Shown piece after piece: positions 10,201 to 19,381 of a stretch of DNA of 64,000 bases. Location: NCBI GenBank assembly GCA_965262875.1, contig OZ253569.1, positions 5,146,001 to 5,210,000 of the forward strand, read 5' to 3'. The number at the start of each line of letters is the position of its first letter. The first letter of the stretch is position 1. The DNA comes from JBALVT01 sp965262875 (GTDB lineage Bacteria > Pseudomonadota > Gammaproteobacteria > Pseudomonadales > Halieaceae). The translations under genes and the position numbers were made by a program. Below the pieces are notes generated by a model. That model was not told the origin of the DNA and made no database searches. It worked only from the letters and a program-made list of their open reading frames with translations.

Positions 10201-10748
10201 ATGCCCAGAACGAAGATCTAGTAACCGCGCTGGAAACCCTCGAAGCAGCCATTCGCAAGATTGACAAAGAGACTCGCGATCGATTCCGCGAAACCTTCGA
10301 GCAGGTGAACAACGGTTTGCAGGAATTGTTCCCCAAGGTGTTCGGCGGTGGCAGCGCCTATCTTGAGATGACTGGCGACGACCTGCTCGATACGGGGATC
10401 ACCATTATGGCGCGTCCTCCTGGCAAGAAAAACAGCACCATCCATCTGCTTTCGGGCGGTGAAAAAGCGCTGACCGCTATCGCCCTGGTGTTCTCAATCT
10501 TCCAGTTAAATCCCGCACCCTTTTGTATGCTGGATGAGGTTGATGCTCCGCTGGACGATGCGAACGTGGGCCGCTATGCCAGAATGGTCAAAGAAATGTC
10601 GGAAAAGGTTCAATTTATTTACATCACCCACAACAAGATCTCAATGGAATTGGCCGATCAGTTGATGGGAGTTACAATGCATGAGCCTGGAGTGTCCAGG
10701 CTGGTGACGGTTGATGTGGAAGAAGCAGCGGAACTGGCAGTGGTTTAA
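7248..10748 (+). CDS. smc: Chromosome partition protein Smc
   Basis: Structural maintenance of chromosomes ATPase that compacts and segregates chromosomes, normally with ScpA and ScpB (not in this window). The 1166 residues show Walker A GPNGCGKS near residue 32, a long coiled coil, the hinge around 510-660, a second coiled coil rich in Glu/Gln/Leu, the signature LSGGEKALTAIAL near 1067 and Walker B FCMLDEVDAPLDD near 1091. Full length. It begins its own unit after a 144-base AT-richer gap, and is followed by zipA and ligA as in many gammaproteobacteria that use Smc rather than MukB. Confidence 0.97.
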   Translation: MRLKSIKLAGFKSFVDPTTVNFPSNMCAVVGPNGCGKSNVIDAVRWVMGESSAKNLRGESMTDVIFNGSVNRQPVGQASIELIFDNTSGRVGGEYASYAEISIRRVVTREAQSEYYLNGTRCRRRDITDIFLGTGLGPRSYAIIEQGMISRLIESKPEELRVFIEEAAGISKYKERRKETESRMRRTLENLDRLTDLRDELERQLQHLQRQAESAEKYSTFKEEERTLKAQLQALQWQDLDAKIKTTTQNIAGQEVKLESVHAEHQQVDTAIEQHRVNHTDRTDAFNKVQGIYYSLGSEVSRTEQTIKHQQERSRQLREDLEQTSSSFAQSETLLGEDRQKLTTWGLELATLAPDLEMLQEVEQSSTETLVEAEESMHLWQTQWDEFNQHAAEPRQQAEVQQSRLQHLEQALARVQKRVAQLEEEKQSLATGAADGEIEEMGEQLAELELTLGEHEGLGERLQEQVSSTRDAGERLSGELNDVRSSLQQSRGRQASLEALQQAALDSNNGQVQDWLESRSLSNKPRLLEQLEVDEGWQLAVETVLGDYLQAVCVDDIGPLGSMLGQLEQGQLMLLDASTGSNQNSPDLLSNRVRAGNHLGSLLAGVYCAQDMAQAMQRRSSLAPHESIITQDGVWLGPNWLRVTRLSDDQGSIIQRKQELEQLSESLESLEADSERLEAALLESREGLKRLEEQRQQNQRELQTVTRQHSEAAAKLSAQQAKIEQITARRERINAGIDEAREQFALEQSGMAEARQMLSAAIESMESDSLRREQLLSERDEARGVLDRARQAARHDKDLAHQSAMHHQSLQTQLSSMEDSIARTLSQVEQLRQRRDNLQLTMSENESPIGDLELELEQQLEQRLKVEGELSESHQAVAEVEHELRQAEQQRAAIEQRAETVRNELEQQRLGNQGLQVQRENVQQLLVESDQDVEKVLETMPEGANEGEWQRELEKVANRITRLGPINLAAIDEYSLQSERKNYLDAQNEDLVTALETLEAAIRKIDKETRDRFRETFEQVNNGLQELFPKVFGGGSAYLEMTGDDLLDTGITIMARPPGKKNSTIHLLSGGEKALTAIALVFSIFQLNPAPFCMLDEVDAPLDDANVGRYARMVKEMSEKVQFIYITHNKISMELADQLMGVTMHEPGVSRLVTVDVEEAAELAVV

Positions 10749-10796
10749 AGCTGTGTTCAGAATTCATGTATTACTAGAGAGTGCGATACAGGTTTG

Positions 10797-11651
10797 ATGG
10801 ATTTAACAGTACGTGACTGGATGGTTATTGTTGGCGCCGTTCTGATTCTGGCAGTGCTATTGGACGCCTACCGCAGGGTCAGGACGGAACGCCGCGCGAA
10901 AATACGCATGTCCATGAATCGCAAAGTAACGGCAAGCTCTTCTGTGGCGGACGAATCTCTACTGTGGCCCAAGGAATTGCCCAATGGTGGCGCGCGAGTC
11001 GTAGGTCGTAAAGAGATCGAACTGGCCACAGCGCAATCCAGACAAAATGCCCAGAGTCGGTCGGAATCCGAAACCAACACTACGGATGAGCAAGACTCTG
11101 TCGAAGGAATGAGTTCATCCGATGAACCGGAAAATCTCGATTGGTTGGACAATATGGGAGCCGAGGATGCGGACGTCGCTAGTGCCCAGGAGTCTTCTAG
11201 ACGCAACCGGGCCGTAGACCCTGAAGTATTTATGGTGAATGTCGTATCCCGGGAAGCAGACGGCTTTAAAGGCGAGGATATTCTCCATATCCTGCTCGCC
11301 TGTGATTTGCGATTCGGAGAAATGAATTTTTTCCATAGACACGAGCGTGAGGCGGGGCGGGGCCCAATTCAGTTTAGTGTTGCGAATATGGTTCAACCGG
11401 GTGTTTTTGATATCGACAATATGTCGGATTTCAGCACTTCCGGTTTGGTGTTCTTCCTGAGCCTGCCGGGCCCAGACGACATGATGCAGGCATTCGATTA
11501 TATGCTTGAGACGGCTCAGGCCGTCGCTCGAAATCTCGGTGGTGACGTTCTGGACGAAACGCGAAGTGTCATCACCAAGCAGACTCTCGAGCACGCTCGC
11601 CAGAAGATTCGAGATCTGGAGCGGCGGATGTTGACTTCGGCGGCGCGCTGA
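10797..11651 (+). CDS. zipA: Cell division protein ZipA
   Basis: FtsZ-anchoring division protein of the inner membrane. The 284-residue product has an N-terminal membrane helix (WMVIVGAVLILAVLLDAY), a basic stretch, a long low-complexity Ser/Glu/Asp linker, and a C-terminal FtsZ-binding domain from about residue 140 (VMVNVVSREADGFKGEDILHILLACDLRFGEM in part). A TTG just upstream (10794) is in frame, but the ATG at 10797 is the better start. The smc-zipA-ligA order supports the assignment. Confidence 0.93.
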   Translation: MDLTVRDWMVIVGAVLILAVLLDAYRRVRTERRAKIRMSMNRKVTASSSVADESLLWPKELPNGGARVVGRKEIELATAQSRQNAQSRSESETNTTDEQDSVEGMSSSDEPENLDWLDNMGAEDADVASAQESSRRNRAVDPEVFMVNVVSREADGFKGEDILHILLACDLRFGEMNFFHRHEREAGRGPIQFSVANMVQPGVFDIDNMSDFSTSGLVFFLSLPGPDDMMQAFDYMLETAQAVARNLGGDVLDETRSVITKQTLEHARQKIRDLERRMLTSAAR

Positions 11652-11661
11652 GAGCCTGATC

Positions 11662-13695
11662 ATGCCCTCGCAGGATCCTGCCTCGCAAGCACAGTCTCTT
11701 CGAACTCAGCTAGAGCAATTCAATTACCAGTACTACGTGCTGGATAACCCTACGGTACCCGACGCAGAGTATGACCGGGTGTTCCACAGCCTGGTTGCAC
11801 TCGAGCGTGACCACCCGGAACTGATACGTGAAGATTCCCCCACCCAGCGTGTCGGCGGCAGCCCTCTGTCGCATTTTCAACAGGTGGAACATCAGGTGCC
11901 CATGTTGTCACTTGAGAATGCCTTCGATGCGGATGAGTTATCTGATTTTAATCGTCGACTACTGGAGCGCCTCGATTCCAAGGAGGATCCTCTGCGATAT
12001 GCCTGCGAGCCCAAGCTCGACGGCATAGCAGTCAGCCTGATCTATCGCAAGGGCAGCCTTGAGAGTGGCGCGACTCGTGGCGATGGCCGCACCGGCGAAG
12101 ATATTACTCACAACGTCCGAACGATACCTTCCATCCCACTGCGATTACGGGGCAGTGGTTACCCGGATGTGCTTGAGATTAGAGGTGAGATTTATATGCC
12201 TCTTGCTGGTTTTGATCGCATGAATGCCGAAGCGCTGGCGCGTGATGAGAAAACCTTTGTGAACCCCAGAAATGCAGCCGCTGGAAGTTTGCGCCAGTTG
12301 GATCCTCGGTTGACAGCTCAACGGCCTTTGGAGATGTGTTGTTACAGTGTCGGGCTGGTCGAAGGGGGAGAGCTTGCGGTAAGTCAGACGGAGATTTTAG
12401 AACAACTTCAGTCCTGGGGTTTGAGAATCAATGCAAATTCCGCAGTGGTTTCAGGCATCGAAGCCTGCGAACAATACTATCAAGACTTAGCGGCTCGTCG
12501 CGACAATCTGCCCTACGGCATCGACGGAATTGTGTTTAAGGTGGACTCAATACCGCTTCAAAACAAGCTGGGTTTTGTCTCGCGAGCCCCTCGTTGGGCG
12601 ATCGCCAGAAAGTTTCCGGCCCAGGAGGAGATGACTCAACTTCTAGACGTGGAGTTTCAAGTTGGACGCACTGGGGCAATCACTCCAGTCGCCAGACTCG
12701 AGCCCGTTTTTGTCGGTGGGGTCACTGTGAGTAATGCCACGCTACATAACAGCGATGAAATCCAAAGGCTGGGTGTACGCATAGGCGATACGGTGATTGT
12801 GCGTAGAGCTGGCGATGTCATTCCCAAGGTCGTATCGGTGGTAGAGGCGAGGCGGCCTGAAGATTCGCGTGAAATTCGGTTTCCTCAGACCTGCCCTGTT
12901 TGCGATTCCGCATTGGAACGTATTGATGAGGAGGCGGTCACCCGCTGTGCCGCGGGCTTGGTCTGCGCAGCCCAGCAAAAGGCCGCCATAAAACATTTTG
13001 CCTCCAGGCGGGCGATGGATGTCGATGGTTTGGGCGACAAACTGATTGAGCAACTGGTAGACGAGGGCTTGCTGGCCGATGTAGCGGGATTATTTAGCCT
13101 GCAACGTGAGCAGTTGTTGGAGCTGGAGCGTATGGGTGAAAAGTCCGCTGATAATTTTCTCGAAGCGTTGGCAATCAGTAAGAGCACCACACTGCCGCGT
13201 TTTATCTTTGCGCTGGGAATTCGTGAAGTTGGCGAAGCTACGGCATTGAGCCTCGCGAATCATTTCGGCAGCTGGTCATCCCTCGCCAGTGCCGATGAAG
13301 AGCGTTTGTTAGCGGTTGATGATGTCGGCCCTGTTGTTGCCGATAACCTCGCACAGTTTTTTGATTCCCAAACAAATATGGAAGTTGTATCGAGATTGAT
13401 AGCCGCAGGTGTCAACTGGCCCGATATAGAGGTTCTCCGTGTCACAGAACTTCCAATGCATGGACAAACCTGGGTCGTGACGGGAAAGCTCGAGTCCCTG
13501 GGCCGCAGCGATGCCAAGGCACACTTGCAAGCACTGGGAGCGAGCGTCGCGGGTAGCGTTTCGGCGCGCACTCATTGTGTTGTGGCTGGTCCGGGTGCGG
13601 GCTCCAAACTAAAGAAGGCCAGCGAATTAAATGTCCAGGTTATCGATGAAGAGGCTTTTCTGAGTTTGCTCGCCGAACAGGGAATAGCCATCTGA
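11662..13695 (+). CDS. ligA: NAD-dependent DNA ligase LigA
   Basis: Seals nicks in DNA using NAD as cofactor. The 677 residues carry the adenylation motif with catalytic lysine in CEPKLDG near residue 117, the ATRGDGRTGEDITHN motif, an OB-fold (GRTGAITPVA), a four-cysteine zinc finger from CPVC to CAAGLVC near 409-435, helix-hairpin-helix repeats and a C-terminal BRCT domain from about 598. Full length and free of lesions. It starts 10 bases after the zipA stop and shares its last base with the next gene. Confidence 0.98.
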   Translation: MPSQDPASQAQSLRTQLEQFNYQYYVLDNPTVPDAEYDRVFHSLVALERDHPELIREDSPTQRVGGSPLSHFQQVEHQVPMLSLENAFDADELSDFNRRLLERLDSKEDPLRYACEPKLDGIAVSLIYRKGSLESGATRGDGRTGEDITHNVRTIPSIPLRLRGSGYPDVLEIRGEIYMPLAGFDRMNAEALARDEKTFVNPRNAAAGSLRQLDPRLTAQRPLEMCCYSVGLVEGGELAVSQTEILEQLQSWGLRINANSAVVSGIEACEQYYQDLAARRDNLPYGIDGIVFKVDSIPLQNKLGFVSRAPRWAIARKFPAQEEMTQLLDVEFQVGRTGAITPVARLEPVFVGGVTVSNATLHNSDEIQRLGVRIGDTVIVRRAGDVIPKVVSVVEARRPEDSREIRFPQTCPVCDSALERIDEEAVTRCAAGLVCAAQQKAAIKHFASRRAMDVDGLGDKLIEQLVDEGLLADVAGLFSLQREQLLELERMGEKSADNFLEALAISKSTTLPRFIFALGIREVGEATALSLANHFGSWSSLASADEERLLAVDDVGPVVADNLAQFFDSQTNMEVVSRLIAAGVNWPDIEVLRVTELPMHGQTWVVTGKLESLGRSDAKAHLQALGASVAGSVSARTHCVVAGPGAGSKLKKASELNVQVIDEEAFLSLLAEQGIAI

Positions 13696-14303
13696 TGTTT
13701 CGCTGTCTCGGGGCTTTCTTGTTTATTTTGTGCCTTGTTGGCTGTGCCGCTTCACCTCCCAAAAATGTCGACAATCTGTGCGCGATTTTTGAGGAAAAAG
13801 ACGATTGGTATGAAGCCGCCAGCGACGCGCGAAAAAAGTGGGGCAGTCCCATTTCAGTCATGATGGCGTTCATGCATCAAGAGTCCCGATTCAACGCCAA
13901 GGCCAAGCCTGCTCGTAAAAAAATCTTCGGTTTTATTCCTGGGCCTCGTCCATCCAATGCCTATGGCTATAGTCAGGCTCTGGATTCAACTTGGGATAAC
14001 TACCGCCGCGATGCGGGTCGCTACTGGGCGGATCGAGATGACTTTGAAGATGCCATCGATTTTGTCGGATGGTATAACGATCAATCCTATCGGCGCAGCG
14101 GAATATCAAAGAGCGATGGCTATCATTTGTACCTTGCATACCACGAGGGGCATGGTGGGTACAATCGGGGAAGTTATCGAAAAAAGAAGTGGCTGGTTGG
14201 TGTTGCCCAGAAAGTACAGCGCAAAGCGAATACCTATGCAGGTCAACTCAAGCGTTGTGAAAAAGATTTGAAAAATGACGGCTGGTTCTTCGGGCTTTTT
14301 TAA
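13695..14303 (+). CDS. SLT-domain lipoprotein, probable lytic transglycosylase
   Basis: 202 residues beginning with a lipoprotein signal: hydrophobic stretch then LCLVGC, so the mature Cys would be near residue 16. The FMHQESRFNAKAKP segment near residue 58 contains the catalytic-type glutamate of the SLT lysozyme-like fold, followed by the family motif SNAYGYSQAL. These suggest cleavage of peptidoglycan glycan strands at the cell envelope. The start ATG overlaps the last base of ligA, so translation is probably coupled. The specific family name is uncertain; the SLT fold is a motif-level call. Confidence 0.78.
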   Translation: MFRCLGAFLFILCLVGCAASPPKNVDNLCAIFEEKDDWYEAASDARKKWGSPISVMMAFMHQESRFNAKAKPARKKIFGFIPGPRPSNAYGYSQALDSTWDNYRRDAGRYWADRDDFEDAIDFVGWYNDQSYRRSGISKSDGYHLYLAYHEGHGGYNRGSYRKKKWLVGVAQKVQRKANTYAGQLKRCEKDLKNDGWFFGLF

Positions 14304-14325
14304 GCTTGCGCAGTTTGCGCGCTTT
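14302..14325 (+). terminator. Possible intrinsic terminator after the SLT lipoprotein
   Basis: AAGC and GCGCA on the left face TGCGC and GCTT on the right, with a short GTT loop and a CTTTT end. The T-run is only four bases, so this is a weak candidate. Confidence 0.35.
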
Positions 14326-14455
14326 TCGGTTCAACAGGGTATTATATTGAAGAAAGACCTGGCAAGTGCTGGCATAGTCACATTTTTTTGCGCATTCAGG
14401 CAATGTAATGGTTATTTAGCTGTGCCACAATTATAGAGCACTTTTGTAGACTTGG

Positions 14456-16264
14456 ATGTTGAACGATTACCATAACCAATGGAATAGTTTTGTGAAACCT
14501 ACCGATATAAAAAATCCTGAGTACTTCCATAAAGTTGTCGACTGCCAGTATGCTTGCCCCGCGCATACACCTGTTCCCGAATACATACGTTTAATTGCAG
14601 CGCAGCGATACAGCGACGCCTATATGGTCAACTGGCAATCAAATGTGTTCCCGGGCATTCTCGGGCGCACCTGTGACAGACCTTGTGAACCGGCTTGCCG
14701 CAGAGTCAGAGTTGAAGAGGAACCCGTTGCCATTTGCCGCCTCAAGCGAGTTGCGGCAGACAACAAAGACGATATCCGCGATCGTCTGCCGAAAATACCG
14801 AAAAAGAAAAACGGCAAAAAGATAGCACTGGTTGGAGCCGGGCCTGCCTCTCTTACTGTCGCGCGAGATTTGATGCCACTGGGCTACAGTATCGATATTT
14901 ACGACAATCAATTTGCCGGCGGCGGCATGATGCGCAGCCAGATTCCATCCTTTCGTCTACCGATGGCTGTTTTGGACGAGGAAGTGAATTACATCCTGGA
15001 TATGGGTGCCGTTACAACATTTGACACACAGATTGAAAGCCTCAAAGAAATATTGGAAAAAGACTACGACGCAGTGTTTGTTGGCACCGGCGCACCCCGG
15101 GGCAAGGGCTTGAACTTGCCGGGCCTGGAAGATGCAGGCAAGAGTGTTCACATTGGTATTGATTGGTTGTCCAGCGTTGCTTTTGAACATACTGAAAAAA
15201 TTGGCAAGCGAGTGATTGTTCTGGGCGGTGGTAACACCGCTATGGATTGCTGCCGGACCTCCCGCCGCTTGGGCGGCGAAGATGTTCGAGTGGTTGTGCG
15301 CAGCCCCTTTGGAGACATGAAAGCTTCGCCCTGGGAAAAGGAGGATGCCATGCATGAGGACATTCCCATTTTCGATAACCACACTCCGAAAGAGTTCGTG
15401 GTAGAAGAGGGTGTTCTCAAGGGAATGAATTTTGAAAAAGTAGAACCCCAGTACGATGATAACGGTCGTCGTACTCTTGTTCCAACGGGTGAAGACTTGG
15501 TGTTTATGGAAGCTGACGATGTGCTAATGGCCATCGGTCAGGAAAACTGCTTTCCCTGGATAGAGCGGGACCTGGGCATCGAGTTTGATAAGTGGGATAT
15601 GCCAGTCGTCGATCCGGTTACTTTTCAGGCAACCAATGCCAGGGTTTTCTTCGGCGGAGATGCGGCCTTTGGCCCGGAGAATATTATTACTGCAGTCGCA
15701 CACGGGCATCAGGCAGCTGTCAGTATCGATCTTTTCTGTCAGGACAAAGCAATTACTGATAGACCCTCGCCTTTCACCAATCTTGTAAGCCAGAAGATGG
15801 GCGTTCACGAATGGAGTTATGACAACGCCATCGAAAGTGACAAACGCTACATAGTGCCCATGGCAGACAAGGCCAAGAGCTTGAAAGACCGTAAGATGGA
15901 AGTCGAATTGGGGTTTGATATCTCCACTGGCTTCAAGGAGGCGGAACGCTGTCTCAACTGCGATGTGCAGACGGTTTTTGAAGAATCTCGTTGTATTGAA
16001 TGTGACGCTTGCGTAGATATCTGCCCGACGGATTGCATATCGTTTACAGTCAATGGCAAAGAGGAAGAACTGCGCACTCGGCTTGAAGCGCCTGCAGGAA
16101 ATTTGGCGCAGGATCTTTATGTTTCACAGAAACTCCCAACCAAGCGAGTTATGGTGAAGGATGAGGATGTCTGTCTGCACTGCGGACTATGTGCAGAGCG
16201 GTGTCCCACCACAGCCTGGGACATGCAAAGATTTTTATATAACGTAGCGATGGCGGGGCAGTAG
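14456..16264 (+). CDS. Fe-S/FAD pyridine-nucleotide oxidoreductase (GltD-like) of a 2-oxoacid oxidoreductase operon
   Basis: 602-residue electron-transfer flavoprotein. The N-terminus has the cysteine-rich Fe-S region of glutamate synthase small-subunit-like proteins (CQYACPAHTPVPEY, then CDRPCEPACRR). The middle has two Rossmann motifs, GAGPASLTVA near residue 124 and GGGNTAMDCC near residue 260. The C-terminus carries two 4Fe-4S motifs, CIECDACVDICPTDC near 518 and CLHCGLCAERCPTTAW near 572. It lies 3 bases upstream of the fused gamma-alpha oxidoreductase gene, so it probably moves electrons between ferredoxin-type clusters and NAD(P)H for that enzyme. That partnership is inferred from the operon. 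Confidence 0.87.
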   Translation: MLNDYHNQWNSFVKPTDIKNPEYFHKVVDCQYACPAHTPVPEYIRLIAAQRYSDAYMVNWQSNVFPGILGRTCDRPCEPACRRVRVEEEPVAICRLKRVAADNKDDIRDRLPKIPKKKNGKKIALVGAGPASLTVARDLMPLGYSIDIYDNQFAGGGMMRSQIPSFRLPMAVLDEEVNYILDMGAVTTFDTQIESLKEILEKDYDAVFVGTGAPRGKGLNLPGLEDAGKSVHIGIDWLSSVAFEHTEKIGKRVIVLGGGNTAMDCCRTSRRLGGEDVRVVVRSPFGDMKASPWEKEDAMHEDIPIFDNHTPKEFVVEEGVLKGMNFEKVEPQYDDNGRRTLVPTGEDLVFMEADDVLMAIGQENCFPWIERDLGIEFDKWDMPVVDPVTFQATNARVFFGGDAAFGPENIITAVAHGHQAAVSIDLFCQDKAITDRPSPFTNLVSQKMGVHEWSYDNAIESDKRYIVPMADKAKSLKDRKMEVELGFDISTGFKEAERCLNCDVQTVFEESRCIECDACVDICPTDCISFTVNGKEEELRTRLEAPAGNLAQDLYVSQKLPTKRVMVKDEDVCLHCGLCAERCPTTAWDMQRFLYNVAMAGQ

Positions 16265-16267
16265 ATC

Positions 16268-18124
16268 ATGAAGTCTCTAGAAGCGGTAAATGACTTTGTC
16301 ATCAAATTTGCCAATGTAAATGGCACCGGTTCGGCAAGCGCCAACGCCCTATTTGCCAAAGCACTTTTTCGTATGGGCTTGCCAGTTTGTCCCAAAAATA
16401 TATTTCCATCGAACATTCAGGGTCTTCCTACCTGGTATGAAGTAAGAGTCAGTGAAAAAGGTTATTTGGGGCGTCGTGGTGGGGTCGACATCATGTTGTC
16501 GGTCAATCCGCAGAGCATGGCGGATGACATTCAGGAAGTGGAAGCCGGTGGCTATTTTATTTATGACAATACCAAGCCGCTGGATCTTCGCTTGTTGCGT
16601 AACGATGTCACCATCATCGGCTTGCCGCTGACCCGGATTTGCAACGAGCAGTATACGGACCCCCGCCAACGTCAGCTGTTTAAGAACGTTATTTATGTCG
16701 GTGCATTGGCAGCCTTGCTCGACATTGACTTTGCTGTGTTAACAGCTTTGGTGGCCGACCAGTTTAAAGGCAAAGAGAAACTGGTGCTACCGAATATTCA
16801 CGCCCTTGAGTTGGGTCATCAATACGCGAAAGCTAATTTTGAGTGTCCTATTGGAATTCGGGTACAGAAATCCGATAAGGTAGGAGACAAGATACTGCTT
16901 GATGGCAACACTGCGCTGGGGCTGGGTGCCCTATACGGTGGTGCATCGGTAGTGGCTTGGTACCCGATCACTCCGTCAACTTCGGTAGTAGATGCTTTTG
17001 AGAAGTACGCCAAGCGGATGCGTATAGACCCAGGCACAGGTCGAAAAAATTACGCCATCGTGCAAGCTGAGGACGAATTGGCGGCAATCGGGATGGTGTT
17101 GGGTGCGAGCTGGAATGGTGCGCGCGCGTTCACAGCTACCAGTGGTCCCGGCCTGTCCTTGATGAGCGAGTTTTTGGGGCTGGCCTATTTTGCAGAAATC
17201 CCCACGGTACTGTTTGACGTACAGCGGGCAGGACCCTCCACAGGTATGCCCACGCGGACACAGCAGTCAGATGTATTGTCCGCAGCCTATGCATCACACG
17301 GTGATACCAAGCAGGTATTGCTATTTCCCTCAACTCCCAAAGAATGCTTCGATTTTGGCGCTTTGTCTTTTGATTTGGCTGAGCGGCTGCAGACTCCGAT
17401 TATCCTGATGACCGATCTAGACTTGGGGATGAACGACAATATGTCTGAACCCCTGGAATGGGATGACGATAGAGAATACGACCGCGGCAAAGTGTTGACC
17501 GCTGAAGATCTGGACAATATGGAGAGGTTTGGTCGCTATCTGGACGTAGACGGTGACGCCATCTGCTACCGGACTTATCCGGGGACCCACCCCAATAAGG
17601 GCGCTTTTTTTACCCGGGGTACCTCGCGTGATGAGTACGCGGTTTATTCTGAGAGGGGCGAAGAGTACGAACAGAACATGCATCGCTTGATGGCCAAGTG
17701 GGAAACTATTAAACAATATGTCCCCGAGCCGAAGCAGGTACTGAGCAAGAAAGAGACGGATATTGCCGTGTTGTATTACGGCACCTCAGAGGAGTCCTCT
17801 TTAGAGGCGTTGGACTACCTGGCAGAAGAGGGTATCAACCTGAATGCCATGAGAGTCAGAGCGTTTCCCTTCAACCAGGAAGTCGAGGATTTTATCGATT
17901 GCCACGACCGCGTCTTTGTGATTGAACAAAATCGCGATGCGCAGCTTCGTACACTGCTAATGGCTGAATTCGAACTTGGGCCTGACAAGCTGAAATCAGT
18001 GTTGTGTTTTGACGGCACGCCGATCAGTGCACGCAACATTCGCAAACAGATTTTGCAGGCGATGCCAGGACACAATATCACGCCACTGTATCGGGATAAT
18101 GTCGCCAGCGGCCAAGGGAAGTAA
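16268..18124 (+). CDS. 2-oxoacid:acceptor oxidoreductase, fused gamma-alpha subunit (KorA-type)
   Basis: 618 residues. Residues about 1-190 form the gamma domain (NGTGSASANALFAKALFRMG) and about 205-610 the alpha pyrimidine-binding domain, including GNTALGLGALYGGASVVAWYPITPS and the CoA/2-oxoacid specificity segment ATSGPGLSLMSEFLGLAYF. With the beta subunit downstream it would catalyse ferredoxin-linked oxidative decarboxylation of a 2-oxoacid to acyl-CoA. The gamma-alpha fusion resembles 2-oxoglutarate:ferredoxin oxidoreductases of aerobes. The substrate cannot be fixed from sequence alone. Confidence 0.88.
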   Translation: MKSLEAVNDFVIKFANVNGTGSASANALFAKALFRMGLPVCPKNIFPSNIQGLPTWYEVRVSEKGYLGRRGGVDIMLSVNPQSMADDIQEVEAGGYFIYDNTKPLDLRLLRNDVTIIGLPLTRICNEQYTDPRQRQLFKNVIYVGALAALLDIDFAVLTALVADQFKGKEKLVLPNIHALELGHQYAKANFECPIGIRVQKSDKVGDKILLDGNTALGLGALYGGASVVAWYPITPSTSVVDAFEKYAKRMRIDPGTGRKNYAIVQAEDELAAIGMVLGASWNGARAFTATSGPGLSLMSEFLGLAYFAEIPTVLFDVQRAGPSTGMPTRTQQSDVLSAAYASHGDTKQVLLFPSTPKECFDFGALSFDLAERLQTPIILMTDLDLGMNDNMSEPLEWDDDREYDRGKVLTAEDLDNMERFGRYLDVDGDAICYRTYPGTHPNKGAFFTRGTSRDEYAVYSERGEEYEQNMHRLMAKWETIKQYVPEPKQVLSKKETDIAVLYYGTSEESSLEALDYLAEEGINLNAMRVRAFPFNQEVEDFIDCHDRVFVIEQNRDAQLRTLLMAEFELGPDKLKSVLCFDGTPISARNIRKQILQAMPGHNITPLYRDNVASGQGK

Positions 18125-18127
18125 TCT

Positions 18128-19180
18128 ATGAGTTATCTAACACCTAAATTTCGCCATCCAGATCTACCCGTTAATGATTTGGGTTACACCAAAGCGGACT
18201 ACGAGGGGTCGATCTCAACTTTGTGTGCTGGATGCGGCCACGATTCTATCAGCGGCTCAATTGTGCGCGCCGTTCACGAGCTGTCTATTCATCCGCATAA
18301 GATTGCCAAGATGTCGGGCATTGGCTGTTCCTCAAAATCACCCACTTACTTTCTCGGTAAGTCGCACGGATTCAATTCTGTGCACGGTCGTATGCCCTCG
18401 GTCGCAACTGGCGCAGCGATGGCAAACCGTGACCTGTTGTATTTGGGGGTCTCTGGGGATGGCGACACAGCGTCGATTGGGATGGGTCAGTTTACCCATG
18501 CGATCAGACGCAACTTGAACATGGTCTATATCGTGATGAACAACGGCTGCTATGGCTTGACCAAAGGTCAGGACTCGGCAACGGCTGACGAGGGCTCTGC
18601 CAGTAAGAAAGGGGACGCAAATCCTTTTTCGGCGATAGACCTGCCCGGATTGGCACTTCAGTTGGGAGCCACTTTCGTCGCGCGTAGCTTCTCAGGTGAC
18701 AAAGACCAGCTAATTCCCTTAATCAAGGCGGCCATGACACACCGTGGATTTGCACTGATTGATATTGTTTCACCGTGTGTCACATTCAATAACAATGCGG
18801 CCTCCACGAAGAGCTACGAGTTTGTGCGCGATCACTCTGAGGCCACCGGGACTGTCGATTTTGTGCCGATGCGCCAGGAAATTACAACCAGCTATACCGC
18901 TGGGAGTACTCACGAGGTGACTATGCACGACGGTTCAGTACTTCACTTGCACAAAATGTCCTCTGAACTGGATCCGTTCAACCGAGGTTCGGCCATGATG
19001 GCGTTGGAAGAGCATCGTTCGAAGGGCAATATCCTCACTGGGCTTATCTATATGGATAAGAATTCCAGAGAATTACATGAGGTATTGGAAACTTCCCAGC
19101 GACCACTGAATGAGCTGGATGCTTCTGACCTTTGCCCGGGTAATAAAGTACTGAAGAACATTAACGCAAGCTTGCGATAG
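18128..19180 (+). CDS. 2-oxoacid:ferredoxin oxidoreductase beta subunit (KorB-type)
   Basis: 350-residue thiamine-diphosphate subunit. The Cys pair in LCAGCGHDSISG near residue 32 is one expected ligand set of the 4Fe-4S cluster. The ThDP/Mg motif runs from SGDGDTASIGMGQF to MNNGCYGLTKGQ (about residues 108-142). It follows the alpha subunit after 3 bases and completes a three-gene operon. A perfect hairpin follows the stop. Confidence 0.91.
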   Translation: MSYLTPKFRHPDLPVNDLGYTKADYEGSISTLCAGCGHDSISGSIVRAVHELSIHPHKIAKMSGIGCSSKSPTYFLGKSHGFNSVHGRMPSVATGAAMANRDLLYLGVSGDGDTASIGMGQFTHAIRRNLNMVYIVMNNGCYGLTKGQDSATADEGSASKKGDANPFSAIDLPGLALQLGATFVARSFSGDKDQLIPLIKAAMTHRGFALIDIVSPCVTFNNNAASTKSYEFVRDHSEATGTVDFVPMRQEITTSYTAGSTHEVTMHDGSVLHLHKMSSELDPFNRGSAMMALEEHRSKGNILTGLIYMDKNSRELHEVLETSQRPLNELDASDLCPGNKVLKNINASLR

Positions 19181-19187
19181 ATGCTCT

Positions 19188-19214
19188 CGTCACCAGTCTT
19201 CGTGGCTGGTGACG
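19188..19214 (+). terminator. Perfect 9-bp hairpin after the 2-oxoacid oxidoreductase operon
   Basis: CGTCACCAG at 19188-19196 pairs exactly with CTGGTGACG at 19206-19214 around a 9-base loop, 7 bases past the beta-subunit stop. There is no T-run, so it may be an RNA-stabilising hairpin or a Rho-linked end rather than a classical terminator. Confidence 0.45.
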
Positions 19215-19381
19215 GTCGCACAATTCTTCGGTCAGCTTGTCATAATACTGTCACAATTGTGGCTTCTAATAGCCGGGTGAATTCCTTGTTAGCGCCACAG
19301 TAAACCCGCAGTTATTTGCCGCAGAATAAAAGAACGACAAAGAGGCGACAGTGATCCGGCTTAACTCCAATCGATCACAGG

